Positions 1-8,829 are shown, counted from the stretch's first letter. The stretch is 64,000 nt of DNA from an uncultured Campylobacter sp. (GCF_938039245.1 NZ_CALHVN010000012.1:1-64000); one strand, 5' to 3'. The notes: generated by a model not told the origin, from the sequence alone. Made by a program: numbers and translations.

Positions 1-909
1 GCGGTTTATCTTTTGCTAGCGGGTATGAGCGGCGGCGCTTTGATAGTCGCGATCCTCGTTAAATTTTATAAAAAACAGACCCAAAGCACACCGCTGTTTA
101 AGGCTGCGTCGTTGCTATCTTTCGTAACGATCCTTCTAGGCATGGTTTGTCTGGTAGCCGACCTTGAGAGGCCGCTTCTTTTTTGGAAAATTTTGATTAA
201 TTATAATTTCACCTCGGTTATGTCCGTGGGCGTGGCGGCGCTTTGCGTCTATATCCCGCTTACCTTCGTAGCTTGCCTTTATGCGTTTGAAGAGTGCCTT
301 AGAGAGTTTTTGACGCGCAATCTTAGCTTTTTAAAAGGGCTTTTCACGCTCGTAATGAAAATTTTAAACGCGCTTCGCCCGCTACTTCTTGCGCTTACGC
401 TTGTTTTTGCGGTCGCGATCTGCGCCTATACGGGCTTTTTGATCTCGGTTTTAGTTAGATTTCCTATCCTTAATACCGCCGTTTTACCTGCGCTTTTCGT
501 GGCGTCTGGCTTATCGGCAGGCATCGCGGGATCAAGCCTAATAGCCGCGCTTTTCTTTAAAGCCGACCCGCACAGCAGCGATCTAAAAACCTTGCACGCC
601 GCCGAATGGCCGGTTTTGGCGATGGAAATTTTACTAATCGGTATGATTTTCGTCTCGCTCATCACGGGCAGCGACGTGCAAAAAGCCGCCAGCGTCGCCT
701 TTAGCGAAGGCGTTTACGCTCAGCTGTTTTGGCTAGGCGTCGTTGGCGTAGGCTTTTGCGTACCGCTAGTTTTAAATTTCGCACTGGGCAAAAGGGTTGC
801 GCATTCGCCGTTTGCGTTCTACGTTAGCGCGCTTGCTAGCGTGGTCGGAGTATTACTTCTTAGGATGTTTATACTATACGCAGGGCAAACTTACGATATA
901 ATAATGTGA
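1..909 (+). CDS. NrfD/MccD-type membrane quinol dehydrogenase subunit (5' partial)
   Basis: The reading frame is open from base 1, so the gene begins upstream and at least one N-terminal helix is missing. What remains is about 300 residues of hydrophobic segments. The start resembles the NrfD first-helix signature (a Leu-rich stretch, then AGMSGG). NrfD/PsrC/DmsC-like proteins are polytopic subunits that pass quinol electrons to an iron-sulfur partner in respiratory reductases. The gene lies 16 bp before a CcsBA-type cytochrome c synthase. That order recalls mccD-ccsA1 in the Wolinella sulfite-respiration cluster. Its Fe-S partner and terminal reductase would lie outside the window, so the substrate cannot be read here. 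Confidence 0.8.
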   Translation, partial: AVYLLLAGMSGGALIVAILVKFYKKQTQSTPLFKAASLLSFVTILLGMVCLVADLERPLLFWKILINYNFTSVMSVGVAALCVYIPLTFVACLYAFEECLREFLTRNLSFLKGLFTLVMKILNALRPLLLALTLVFAVAICAYTGFLISVLVRFPILNTAVLPALFVASGLSAGIAGSSLIAALFFKADPHSSDLKTLHAAEWPVLAMEILLIGMIFVSLITGSDVQKAASVAFSEGVYAQLFWLGVVGVGFCVPLVLNFALGKRVAHSPFAFYVSALASVVGVLLLRMFILYAGQTYDIIM

Positions 910-925
910 AAACCGGGAGAGTAAT

Positions 926-3622
926 TTGAGTGTAAATTTACTTAGATTTTTTACCTCTTACAAATTTGCGCTCTGCCTCCTCTTTATCCTCGCCGCGGGT
1001 GCCGGCGTCGCAACCTTTTTAGAGAGCATTTACGATACGCAAACGGCTAAAATTTTAGTCTATGAGGCGCGCTGGTACGAGTGCGTCATGAGCGTGCTCG
1101 CGCTTTGCTTGCTCGCTATCATCGTAAAAACCAAAATGTGGCGCCGCTTTGGCTCCTTCGTCCTTCATGCGGCATTTATCGTTATCTTTGTCGGCGCGGC
1201 TTTGACGCGGTATTTGGGCACCGAGGGCGTATTGCACGTAAGAGAGGGCGAGAGCGAAAACGAGATGGTGAGCGTCAAGCCGTTTTTGCAAATACGCACA
1301 AAAGACGCATTTTTCGAGTATCCGCTAAATTTATCCCAAATCGGCGATAATAATTTTAGCTTCACGCAAAGTATAAATTCCAAAAATTTCACCGTCAAAT
1401 TTGACTCGTATAAACCCGCGCCAAAGGGCGAGCGAGGCACTCTCGTAGTAAAAGCCGGCTTTGAAGGGCAGCGCGAGCAAACTGCTAAAATCCACGGCGG
1501 CGCAGGCTGGCTGGGCGAGCCTAGCACGCTAAATTTTGACGGCGAGGAGATAATGCTAACTTGGGGCTCAAAGCTAGTTAGCTTGCCGTTTTCGATAAAG
1601 CTTATTAAATTTGAGCTTGAGCGCTATCCAGGCTCGCAAAGCCCGTCCTCCTACTCTAGCGACGTAGAGGCGCTCTCAGACGCGGGCGAGGTTTTAACGA
1701 GATATAAAATTTATATGAATCATCCGCTAAATTTACAAGGCTTTAAGCTCTTTCAGTCATCCTACGACGCGGACGAGCAAGGCACGGTGCTAGAGGTTAA
1801 CCGCGATCCGGGTAAAATTCCTACCTATGTCGGATATTTCTTGCTTTGCGTCGGCGTCATCGGCAACTTTTTTACCAAAAACAGCCGATTCTTAAAGCTC
1901 ATAAATTTCATCAAAAACAGCCGCTTTTCGCTCATTGCGGCATTTATCGCGCTCGGTTTTTTAAATTTTAACGCAAACGCGGCCGAGCAAAACCAGAGCG
2001 AGATCTTAAAAACTTTCGCCGCAAACACCGCCGCTCACGCTAACGGCGAATTTGCAAAGCTTCTCGTACAAGACTACGCGGGTAGGATAAAGCCGCTTAG
2101 CACGGAAGCCGGCGAAATCGTAAATAAAATCTCGGGCACGGACTCGCTTTACGGCCTAAGCGCCGAGCAGATCGTGCTTGGGATGAATCTAAATCCCGCG
2201 CTGTGGCAAGAGATCAAAATCGTAAAGATAAAAAACGGCGAGATCAAAAAAATGCTAAATTTGAGCGGAGATTACGCGAGCTTTAGGGATGCGTTCGATG
2301 CAAACGGCGAGTACAAGCTAGCCGCGCAGGTCGAAGCCGCGAACGGAAAACCGATCTCCAAAAGAGGCACGCTTGATAACGACCTCATCAAATTCGACGA
2401 GCGGCTAAACATCGCCTATCTCACGTTTAAGGGCGCGTTTTTTAAATCTATCCCGGCGGCGAACGACCCGCAGCACGCGTGGCTCTCGCCAAACGACGCC
2501 TTTAATGACGAAAGGATAAGCATCGACGTAAAAAGCGCGCTAAACGACTATCTTGTTGGTCTACAAGAAGGCATCGCGGATAACGACTGGAGCAAGGCCG
2601 ACGCGGCGCTATCGGAGTTAAAAAACTACCAGCGAAAGGCCTCGAGCGAAATTTTACCAAGCGTTAGCAGGATTGATGCCGAAGTGTTTTATAACCGCGC
2701 TTCAGTGTTTAAAAAGCTCGTTTATTTCTACTGGATTTTGGGCTTTGCCTCGCTTTTGCTGGGGCTTGCTTCGGTATTTTTATCTAGAAAGATTTTACCG
2801 CTTGAGCGAGCGATTTTAGCGGCGTTTGCGCTAGGTTTTGCGGTGCATACGGCGGCCTTGGCGCTACGCTGGTACGTCTCGGGGCACGCGCCTTGGAGCG
2901 ATAGCTATGAGTCAATGATCTACATCGGCTGGTCTGGTATGCTTGCGGGGATGATATTTTTTAGGCGTTCGCTGCTTGCGCTTGCGGCGGCTGCTCTGCT
3001 AGCGGGCATCGTGATGCTGGTAGCTCACATGAGCTTCGTAAATCCGCAGATTACCAACCTTGTGCCGGTGCTAAAGTCGTACTGGCTCAGTATCCACGTT
3101 TCTGTCATCACGGCTAGCTACGGTTTTCTGGGTCTTGGCTGCGTGCTTGGGCTGATCGCGCTAGGACTCATGGCGTTTAAAAACAAAGCCAACCAAACGC
3201 GCCTAAACGAGCAGATCAGATATATCGCGGCGATCGATGAGGCGAGCCTGATTATCGGTATTTGCCTACTGACGCTTGGAAATTTTTTCGGCGGGGTTTG
3301 GGCGAACGAGAGCTGGGGGCGCTACTGGGGCTGGGATAGCAAGGAGACGTGGTCGTACGTATCGATCCTGGTTTACGCGATCGCGCTGCATCTGCGCTTT
3401 ATACTGAAGCTAAATTCGCTATACGTATTTTTGATCGCATCGGTGTTTTCTTACGCTTCGATCGCAATGACTTATTTCGGCGTAAATTTTTACCTAACGG
3501 GCATGCACTCTTATGCCAGCGGAGACTTGCCGCCGGTGCATATTAGCGTATATATCGCGCTTGGCTGCATGCTTTTGATAACCGCGCTAGCCTTTAGAGG
3601 GCGCGACGTAAAAACGATTTAA
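926..3622 (+). CDS. CcsBA (ResB-ResC fusion) cytochrome c haem lyase, NrfI/CcsA1-like
   Basis: This 898-residue protein fuses an N-terminal ResB/CcsB part (about 1-340, four helices and a periplasmic loop) to a C-terminal CcsA part (about 640-898). The CcsA part carries the tryptophan-rich haem-handling WWD motif (WGRYWGWDSKETW, from about residue 797) and conserved His residues (for example near 861). Such single-chain synthases attach haem to apocytochromes c in the periplasm and are typical of Campylobacterota. The start is TTG at 926 with a GGGAGA Shine-Dalgarno just upstream. Paralogues can be dedicated to unusual haem motifs (NrfI for CX2CK, Wolinella CcsA1 for CX15CH). The NrfD neighbour favours the latter type, but that is inference. 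Confidence 0.9.
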   Translation: MSVNLLRFFTSYKFALCLLFILAAGAGVATFLESIYDTQTAKILVYEARWYECVMSVLALCLLAIIVKTKMWRRFGSFVLHAAFIVIFVGAALTRYLGTEGVLHVREGESENEMVSVKPFLQIRTKDAFFEYPLNLSQIGDNNFSFTQSINSKNFTVKFDSYKPAPKGERGTLVVKAGFEGQREQTAKIHGGAGWLGEPSTLNFDGEEIMLTWGSKLVSLPFSIKLIKFELERYPGSQSPSSYSSDVEALSDAGEVLTRYKIYMNHPLNLQGFKLFQSSYDADEQGTVLEVNRDPGKIPTYVGYFLLCVGVIGNFFTKNSRFLKLINFIKNSRFSLIAAFIALGFLNFNANAAEQNQSEILKTFAANTAAHANGEFAKLLVQDYAGRIKPLSTEAGEIVNKISGTDSLYGLSAEQIVLGMNLNPALWQEIKIVKIKNGEIKKMLNLSGDYASFRDAFDANGEYKLAAQVEAANGKPISKRGTLDNDLIKFDERLNIAYLTFKGAFFKSIPAANDPQHAWLSPNDAFNDERISIDVKSALNDYLVGLQEGIADNDWSKADAALSELKNYQRKASSEILPSVSRIDAEVFYNRASVFKKLVYFYWILGFASLLLGLASVFLSRKILPLERAILAAFALGFAVHTAALALRWYVSGHAPWSDSYESMIYIGWSGMLAGMIFFRRSLLALAAAALLAGIVMLVAHMSFVNPQITNLVPVLKSYWLSIHVSVITASYGFLGLGCVLGLIALGLMAFKNKANQTRLNEQIRYIAAIDEASLIIGICLLTLGNFFGGVWANESWGRYWGWDSKETWSYVSILVYAIALHLRFILKLNSLYVFLIASVFSYASIAMTYFGVNFYLTGMHSYASGDLPPVHISVYIALGCMLLITALAFRGRDVKTI

Positions 3623-3632
3623 AAGGAGAAAA

Positions 3633-4469
3633 ATGTATAAAAAACTACTAACGGCGGCGGTTTTATGCGCTAGCGCAAACGCGGGTTTTATAAAGGAGGG
3701 TATGCAAGCTCAGCAAAGCGGCGACCATAAAAAGCTCATAGAAATCTACGAAAAAGCCTGCCGCGAAGAGAACAAGGCTTCGGGCTGCTATAATCTTGCC
3801 GTGGTGTATTTTGAAGGTACTGGCGGCGTGGAGAAAAACTACGAAAAATCGATAAATTTATACCAAAAAGCTTGTAACGCCAAATTTGCGCTTGCTTGCA
3901 ACAACCTAGGCTACATCTACGAAAGCGGCAGCGGAGCGACGCAGGACTTCGCCAAAGCCGCCGCATACTACGAAAAAGCCTGCGAAGATAACGAAGGCTG
4001 CACTTCGCTAGGGCTACTTTACGCAAACGGAGCGGGCGTCAAAACCGATATCAAAAAGGCGATCTCGCTCTATACCAAAGCCTGCGACTACGGCGATATG
4101 ATGGGCTGCAATAACCTAGGCTATCTACACCTTGAAGGCATGGGCGTAGAAAAAGACTACGTCAAAGCAAAAGCCTTTTATGAAAAGGCCTGCGCGGGCG
4201 GCGTGGGTATCGGCTGCGACAACCTAGGCTTTTTGTATGCATTCGGCCAAGGTACCGAGCAAGACTACGTCAAAGCTAAAGAATTTTACGAAAAATCCTG
4301 CGCTCTAAACTATGACAAAGGCTGCAACAACCTAGCCATAATGTACGCCGAGGGCAAAGGCGTCAAAGCCGACAACGCCAAAGCAAGAGAGCTTTTTAGC
4401 AAAAGCTGTGAAAAAGGGTTAAAAATAGCGTGCGAAAACGCGGAGTTTTTAAAATCCATAGCGAAGTAA
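3633..4469 (+). CDS. Secreted Cys-rich Sel1/TPR repeat protein (Hcp-like)
   Basis: This is a 278-residue protein with a short cleavable-looking signal peptide (about 1-17). About seven Sel1-like repeats of roughly 36 residues follow, each with a YEKAC...GCNNLG pattern. The regularly spaced Cys pairs in each repeat are the hallmark of Helicobacter cysteine-rich (Hcp) proteins, where they form intra-repeat disulfides, so a periplasmic or secreted location is likely. The start is ATG with AAAAGGAG upstream. It sits 10 bp after the CcsBA gene and before a NosL-like gene, so it is probably co-transcribed. Its role in this cluster is unknown. Sel1 proteins often act as adaptors, and Hcp proteins have been reported to bind penicillin-like compounds. 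Confidence 0.8.
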   Translation: MYKKLLTAAVLCASANAGFIKEGMQAQQSGDHKKLIEIYEKACREENKASGCYNLAVVYFEGTGGVEKNYEKSINLYQKACNAKFALACNNLGYIYESGSGATQDFAKAAAYYEKACEDNEGCTSLGLLYANGAGVKTDIKKAISLYTKACDYGDMMGCNNLGYLHLEGMGVEKDYVKAKAFYEKACAGGVGIGCDNLGFLYAFGQGTEQDYVKAKEFYEKSCALNYDKGCNNLAIMYAEGKGVKADNAKARELFSKSCEKGLKIACENAEFLKSIAK

Positions 4470-4490
4470 ATTTAAGAAAAAGGAGAAAAG

Positions 4491-4973
4491 ATGAAAATTT
4501 TAAAGATATTTTTAGCGCTTACGATGCTTGTTGCAACTGTGACTGCGGTCGATTCGGCGCAAAATACGCAAAAATTAATCAAAGAGAAAAAAGCCGAGCG
4601 TATAAGACCGCCCGAGGGCGCGCGCTGCCCTATTTGCGGTATGCTAATCGGTAAAAACCCGCAGTGGGCGACGATGATGAAAACAGATAAAGAGGAGCTT
4701 TACTTTGACGGCGTCAAGGACATGATGAAGTATTATTTCGAAAAAGGCAAAAAAGACGATCAAATTTACGTTAGCGACTACTACAAGCTAAACAAAATCG
4801 ACGCTAGAACCGCCTACTACGTAACCGGCTCAAATGTACTCGGACCTATGGGCAACGAGCTCATACCGTTTGCCAGCGAAGAGGACGCTAAGACCTTCGC
4901 CAAAGACCACGGCGGCAAGCAGATAGTCAAATTTGACGAGATCACGACTCTTTTAGTAGAGAGGCTGATGTGA
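4491..4973 (+). CDS. NosL/MccL-like periplasmic copper-binding protein
   Basis: This is a 160-residue protein with a Sec signal peptide (about 1-20) and no lipobox Cys. The core carries CPICGM (Cys46, Cys49, Met51), followed by a W-A-x-M-M/DG-x-K-D-M-M region typical of the NosL family of Cu(I) chaperones. NosL supplies copper to nitrous oxide reductase. A NosL-like protein, MccL, is reported to serve the copper-haem sulfite reductase MccA of Wolinella. No nos genes are visible here, and the NrfD plus CcsBA context fits an mcc-type role. The start is ATG with AAAGGAG. The last bases overlap the next gene (GTGA), which suggests translational coupling. Confidence 0.8.
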   Translation: MKILKIFLALTMLVATVTAVDSAQNTQKLIKEKKAERIRPPEGARCPICGMLIGKNPQWATMMKTDKEELYFDGVKDMMKYYFEKGKKDDQIYVSDYYKLNKIDARTAYYVTGSNVLGPMGNELIPFASEEDAKTFAKDHGGKQIVKFDEITTLLVERLM

Positions 4974-5158
4974 GGCTCATCTGCGTTTTAGCGGGCTTTT
5001 TTGCGCTTCTTTACCTTTGTATCGGGGCGCATTACCTAGGTTACGATAGAGCGGGCAAGGAAGCTCAGCTAAATTTGATCCAAAAATCCGTCAAAGACGC
5101 GCAAATTTCGACGAATTTTATTTCAAAAGAGTACGGGAAGTTTGTCTATGCCGAGTAA
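4970..5158 (+). CDS. Small single-pass membrane protein
   Basis: This is a 62-residue protein starting at GTG, which overlaps the stop codon of the NosL-like gene by four bases. It has one N-terminal transmembrane helix (about residues 3-25), then a polar tail of about 35 residues that probably faces the periplasm. I do not recognise a family. The tight overlaps with the genes on both sides place it in the same translational unit as the NosL-like protein and the ABC permease. It may therefore anchor or bridge the copper protein and the transporter, which is inference only. Confidence 0.65.
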   Translation: MRLICVLAGFFALLYLCIGAHYLGYDRAGKEAQLNLIQKSVKDAQISTNFISKEYGKFVYAE

Positions 5159-6257
5159 AAATTTTATCGATTACGCAGTTACGCTGCTCTATAAAGACCG
5201 CGCCGATCACGCTTTTAGCTTTTTTATATTCGCTTTTATCGTGTTTATCTTAAGTGCGGTTCTTTTTGTCTCAAGCTCTATCCAAAGCGACCTTACGAAT
5301 TTGACCCGCTCAAAGCCCGAAGTCGTCGTCGAAGCTCTGCGCGCGGGCAAACGCGACTTGATGCACGACGGCTACATCTACGACGTCTCAAAGATCGCGG
5401 GCGTAGCTAGCGTAGAGGGCGCAGTCGAGGGAGAGTATTATTTCGCGCAAAAAAGAGTTTGGTTTCACATCGTCGGCAACGAAAATTTAGACGAAAACGA
5501 GATGATCGTGGGCGAAGGCGTGAAAAAAGAGATGGCGGAACTTTATTACGAGGACGTTTTTAACTTTTTAACCGAGCAAAAGTTGATCCCGATAAAGATT
5601 AACAAAACCGCGCCGCATGAAACGGGCATCGTCTCAAACGACGTCATCTATATGAATCCCGCCACCGCGCGCGAAGTGCTAAGCCTAAAAGAGGGCGAAT
5701 ACACGAGACTCTACATCGAGGTGCCAAACGTCAACGAGATCAGCGAAGTAGCTCTAAAGATCCAAAACGTCTATCCAAACACCGAGGTTACGAGCATCGA
5801 GGACACAGTAGCCAAGATAAGGCACCTTTACTACTACAAAGGCGGCATTTTTATGGTGCTTTACGTCGTGGCGATGGTTTCGTTTTTTATCCTGCTGAAA
5901 AATCAAATTTCGCTCGCTTACGGCGAGAAGAAAAAGGAGATCGCGATATTGCGCAGTATCGGCTTTAGCGCGAGAAATATCATCGCGCTTAAATTTATCC
6001 AAAACATCGTCGTTTCTTTTAGCGCCTATTTGCTAGGCGTCGCGGGAGCGTATCTATACGTGTTTTTATTCGGCGCGCCGTTTTTACGCGATATATTTTT
6101 GGGCAGCGAGGTGGCGAATTTTACCGATTTCACGCCGATCATCGACTTTAACATGCTGTTTTTGATCTTCGTTTTTAGCGTGATTCCGTTTTTGGCATTC
6201 GTCATCATCCCGTCGTGGCGCATAGCCGTTAGCGACATGAGCGAGGCGGTGAAATGA
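5148..6257 (+). CDS. ABC transporter permease, FtsX/MacB-like
   Basis: This is a permease of about 369 residues. It has one N-terminal helix (about 20-45), a large extracytoplasmic domain of about 200 residues, then three C-terminal helices. The cytoplasmic loop GEKKKEIAILRSIGFS is the classic FtsX/MacB coupling motif. The topology matches type VII (mechanotransmission) ABC systems such as LolCDE and MacB, which work on lipoproteins or extracytoplasmic substrates rather than pumping through a channel. I chose ATG at 5148, seven bases after GGAAG; a TTG two codons upstream is possible. Its ATPase follows with a four-base overlap. Because it sits after a NosL-like gene, a role in metal-enzyme maturation is plausible (compare NosFY). 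Confidence 0.85.
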   Translation: MPSKNFIDYAVTLLYKDRADHAFSFFIFAFIVFILSAVLFVSSSIQSDLTNLTRSKPEVVVEALRAGKRDLMHDGYIYDVSKIAGVASVEGAVEGEYYFAQKRVWFHIVGNENLDENEMIVGEGVKKEMAELYYEDVFNFLTEQKLIPIKINKTAPHETGIVSNDVIYMNPATAREVLSLKEGEYTRLYIEVPNVNEISEVALKIQNVYPNTEVTSIEDTVAKIRHLYYYKGGIFMVLYVVAMVSFFILLKNQISLAYGEKKKEIAILRSIGFSARNIIALKFIQNIVVSFSAYLLGVAGAYLYVFLFGAPFLRDIFLGSEVANFTDFTPIIDFNMLFLIFVFSVIPFLAFVIIPSWRIAVSDMSEAVK

Positions 6258-6928
6258 ACGCGATAGAAGTAAAAAATCTCTGTAAAATTTACAATCAAAA
6301 CAAACCCAACGAATTTCACGCGCTAAAAAATATAAATTTGACGGTAAAAAGCGGCGACCTAGTCATCCTAAAAGGCGTCAGCGGTAGCGGCAAAAGCACG
6401 CTGTTAGGAATACTCGGCGCGCTTAGCAAACCAAGCAGCGGCGAAGCGCTGATCAGCGGTCGCAACGTCTCAAAGCTACCAGACATCATGAGCTCAAATT
6501 TTAGACATAGAGAGGTCGGGTTTATATTTCAGTCCTTTAACCTTATCGAGGGCCTTAGCGTCTATCAAAACGTACTAGCGCCGCTAAGCCTAACAAGCCT
6601 TAAAAAAGCCGAGCTAAATTCGCAAATCGATCGCGCGCTAAATCTCGCCAACATCGCGCACAAAAAAGATCAAATCATCTCAAAGCTAAGCGGCGGCGAG
6701 AAGCAGCGATGCGCGATAGCAAGGGCTCTAGCGATGGATCCTAGCGTCATACTAGCCGACGAACCGACGGCAAATTTGGACAAACAAAACTCACTCATAT
6801 TCATCGAAATGCTGAAAAAATTCAAAGAGCTAAAAAAGACCGTCGTCGTCGCCACGCACGACATTTTGTTTGACGATCTGGACTTCGTGGACGGCTACGT
6901 GAGGATGCAAGACGGAGAGATGCTATGA
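6254..6928 (+). CDS. ABC transporter ATPase, LolD/MacB-like
   Basis: This is a 224-residue ATPase with all nucleotide-binding motifs: Walker A GVSGSGKST, Q-loop in FIFQSFN, signature LSGGEKQR, Walker B VILADEPTANLD, and the switch His in ATHD. It is closest in style to the LolD/MacB/FtsE group that pairs with FtsX-fold permeases. It overlaps the permease gene upstream (ATG inside the permease stop region) and the membrane-protein gene downstream (ATGA), so the three are translationally coupled. The substrate is not readable. The genomic setting suggests assembly of an extracytoplasmic metalloenzyme. Confidence 0.9.
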   Translation: MNAIEVKNLCKIYNQNKPNEFHALKNINLTVKSGDLVILKGVSGSGKSTLLGILGALSKPSSGEALISGRNVSKLPDIMSSNFRHREVGFIFQSFNLIEGLSVYQNVLAPLSLTSLKKAELNSQIDRALNLANIAHKKDQIISKLSGGEKQRCAIARALAMDPSVILADEPTANLDKQNSLIFIEMLKKFKELKKTVVVATHDILFDDLDFVDGYVRMQDGEML

Positions 6929-7878
6929 GCGTATTTTTATCCGACGTTGTCATCGCGTTTTTGCTGATCGAGCTTATAATCATTGTTTTAATGGGTATTT
7001 CGCAGTATTTCGTCGTGCGCATTATGCGGTTGTGGGACTTTAACTCGACGTCAAATTTACAATACGACCTCGAAAAACGCAACTACCTCGTAAATACGAT
7101 TTTGTTTTTTGCCGTGGTTTGCAAGATCGTTTTGTTCGTATTTTTCGCGCTATCTCTAAACGAGCTGGCAGACGTAGTGCCGGGTGCCATGTGCTCGGCG
7201 GGCGTCATCGGATCAAACGAATTCGGCGGTATTTTGCTACTGCTAAAGCTACTACTCATCTTTGGCTTTGGACTGTGGCTCATTATAAATTCGCTTGATT
7301 TAAAGGCGACGAATTTTCCGTATTTAAAACGAAAATACGTCATCTTTACCGCGCTTTTTATCGGCGTTTTGGTCGAATTTGCCGATGAGATTTTGTTTTT
7401 TAGCAACGTACCGTTAAAGGTGCCCGTCTTTTGCTGCTCGGTCGTATTTCAGGCGCCAAAACTGCCGTTTGGCTACACGAAGTTAAATTTGGTCATATTT
7501 TACTACGCCGTTTTTGCGGTCATTTTGACGCTAAATTTACTCAAACAGACGATGGCGAGCTTTGTTTGCAATCTGCTGTTTTTATTTATCGCATACTACG
7601 CGATTACTTATTTTTTCGGGCTTTACGTCTACGAACAGCCAAATCACAAATGCCCGTACTGCATGCTAAAGGGCGAGTATTTTTACGTCGGCTACCTCAT
7701 CTGGGGTTCGCTGTTTTTGGGTATTTTCTACGGCATATCGGCGTTTTTGGTCGAGCTAATCGTGAAAAAACCTTACGAGCATTTGCTCAAAATTTCATCT
7801 TTTTGGCTGATCGTAAATGCTCTTGTTTGTAGCTTTTTCGTCGCTAAATACTACCTTTTGCGAGGAGTTTTACTATGA
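6925..7878 (+). CDS. Polytopic membrane protein with CPYC motif, unknown function
   Basis: This is a 317-residue protein with about eight predicted hydrophobic segments. Cysteines lie in extramembrane loops: one in an AMCSAG stretch, a vicinal pair in VFCCS, and a thioredoxin-like CPYC within NHKCPYCMLKGEY near residue 240. No named family is recognised. The Cys pairs and the following Met could bind copper or carry out thiol exchange. It is coupled by four-base overlaps to the ABC ATPase before it and the periplasmic protein after it, so it is probably part of one transporter/maturation complex. Function is inferred from context only. Confidence 0.7.
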   Translation: MSVFLSDVVIAFLLIELIIIVLMGISQYFVVRIMRLWDFNSTSNLQYDLEKRNYLVNTILFFAVVCKIVLFVFFALSLNELADVVPGAMCSAGVIGSNEFGGILLLLKLLLIFGFGLWLIINSLDLKATNFPYLKRKYVIFTALFIGVLVEFADEILFFSNVPLKVPVFCCSVVFQAPKLPFGYTKLNLVIFYYAVFAVILTLNLLKQTMASFVCNLLFLFIAYYAITYFFGLYVYEQPNHKCPYCMLKGEYFYVGYLIWGSLFLGIFYGISAFLVELIVKKPYEHLLKISSFWLIVNALVCSFFVAKYYLLRGVLL

Positions 7879-8384
7879 TAAGGCAAATTTTCGCCGCCGT
7901 GCTACTCATCGGCGTGGTGGCGCTGCTCGCGTTTTCGGTGGATACTAGCGAGGGCAAGATCGTCGTTCGCCACGGTAACGTAGAAAAAAAGCCGCTAGAA
8001 ATCGAGCTAAACAAATATCTCTGTTTTGAAAGCAAGGTGCTCATCAGCGACCTAAATAACACAGCTCAGGCGGTGATGCCAAACGGCGACACGTACTTTT
8101 TCTACGACATCTCAAACTCGTTTACGTGGCTCATGCGGCAAAAAAATAAAGACGACGTCGTGCTGTGGGTGTATTCGCAAGATACAGGCCGCTATATCCC
8201 AGCTAAAGACGCCTGGTACTCGCGCGTGGATATCACTCCGATGGGATACGGCATCGGCGCGTACGAATACCACGTTTACGGCATTAACGATAACTATTTC
8301 GAGGACGTTTTGCTCTATGCCGCACGCGGCGAAACGCTGATAAATCCGCTCATTTTTATTTTACTCTCGGAGAATAAAATTTAG
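7875..8384 (+). CDS. Membrane-anchored or secreted periplasmic protein, unknown function
   Basis: This is a 169-residue protein with an N-terminal hydrophobic segment (about 5-22) that can act as a signal peptide or anchor. A globular domain follows with many aromatics and a single Cys (in NKYLCFES). I do not recognise the family. ATG overlaps the stop of the upstream membrane-protein gene. It is the last gene of the cluster that begins with the NrfD-like gene, and a long gene-free stretch follows it. Confidence 0.65.
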   Translation: MIRQIFAAVLLIGVVALLAFSVDTSEGKIVVRHGNVEKKPLEIELNKYLCFESKVLISDLNNTAQAVMPNGDTYFFYDISNSFTWLMRQKNKDDVVLWVYSQDTGRYIPAKDAWYSRVDITPMGYGIGAYEYHVYGINDNYFEDVLLYAARGETLINPLIFILLSENKI

Positions 8385-8829
8385 GTTTTAGAGCCTGTTT
8401 GGCCATTTTACTCTCCGAGAAGCAAATTTCCTCTCCAAAGTAAAAACGGTTAAATTTGAGCGTTATTTGGCGCTTGCGTTAAACTATGTTGGGGGGGGGC
8501 AGTTGCTACCGCGCCGCAAATACTCAACAATCAGTCCATTGTATGAAATTTGACGAATATTTTACCGCTACAAGAAAGATGGCCGGTTATAGCAAAGGTT
8601 AAAATTTTATATTTGCTAGCTAAATTTGCACGTATCGCCAATTTTTATAAATAATTTTAAAGCGTTTTAGGTGTTTTTGTTAGTTTAGAAATTTGACAAA
8701 ATATCGCTAACGTTATTTTTCAAAAACCGATATTGATATTCACGAACAAGTGATTTTATAGTACCACAAAATAAAACACGGCTAATTTTGGCCGCGATAA
8801 TAACTAACAGTAACCCGCCTTATAAAAGG
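8385..8829. other. Gene-free stretch between the respiratory cluster and rluB
   Basis: About 445 bp hold no convincing gene. They contain a run of nine G residues (8491-8499) and a short open stretch after it ending MAGYSKG and then TAA near 8600, which is too short to call. The rest is AT-rich. The convergent gene ends make this a likely termination zone, but no strong hairpin with a T-tract is obvious. Confidence 0.6.
8491..8499. repeat. Poly-G homopolymer tract (G9)
   Basis: Nine consecutive G residues are visible in an intergenic region. In Campylobacter, G tracts of this length are the usual slippage sites for phase variation. Here no full gene spans the tract, although short frames continue on both sides of it, so it may be a relic of a contingency gene. 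Confidence 0.9.

Noticed and set aside
4430..4654. 74-residue ORF overlapping the Sel1 and NosL-like genes
   Set aside because: It is an alternate-frame shadow. Both overlapping genes have clear families and ribosome sites.
8541..8600. 20-codon ATG ORF (MKFDEY...YSKG)
   Set aside because: Too short, without a ribosome site, and no similarity that I recognise. It is kept only as part of the G-tract observation.
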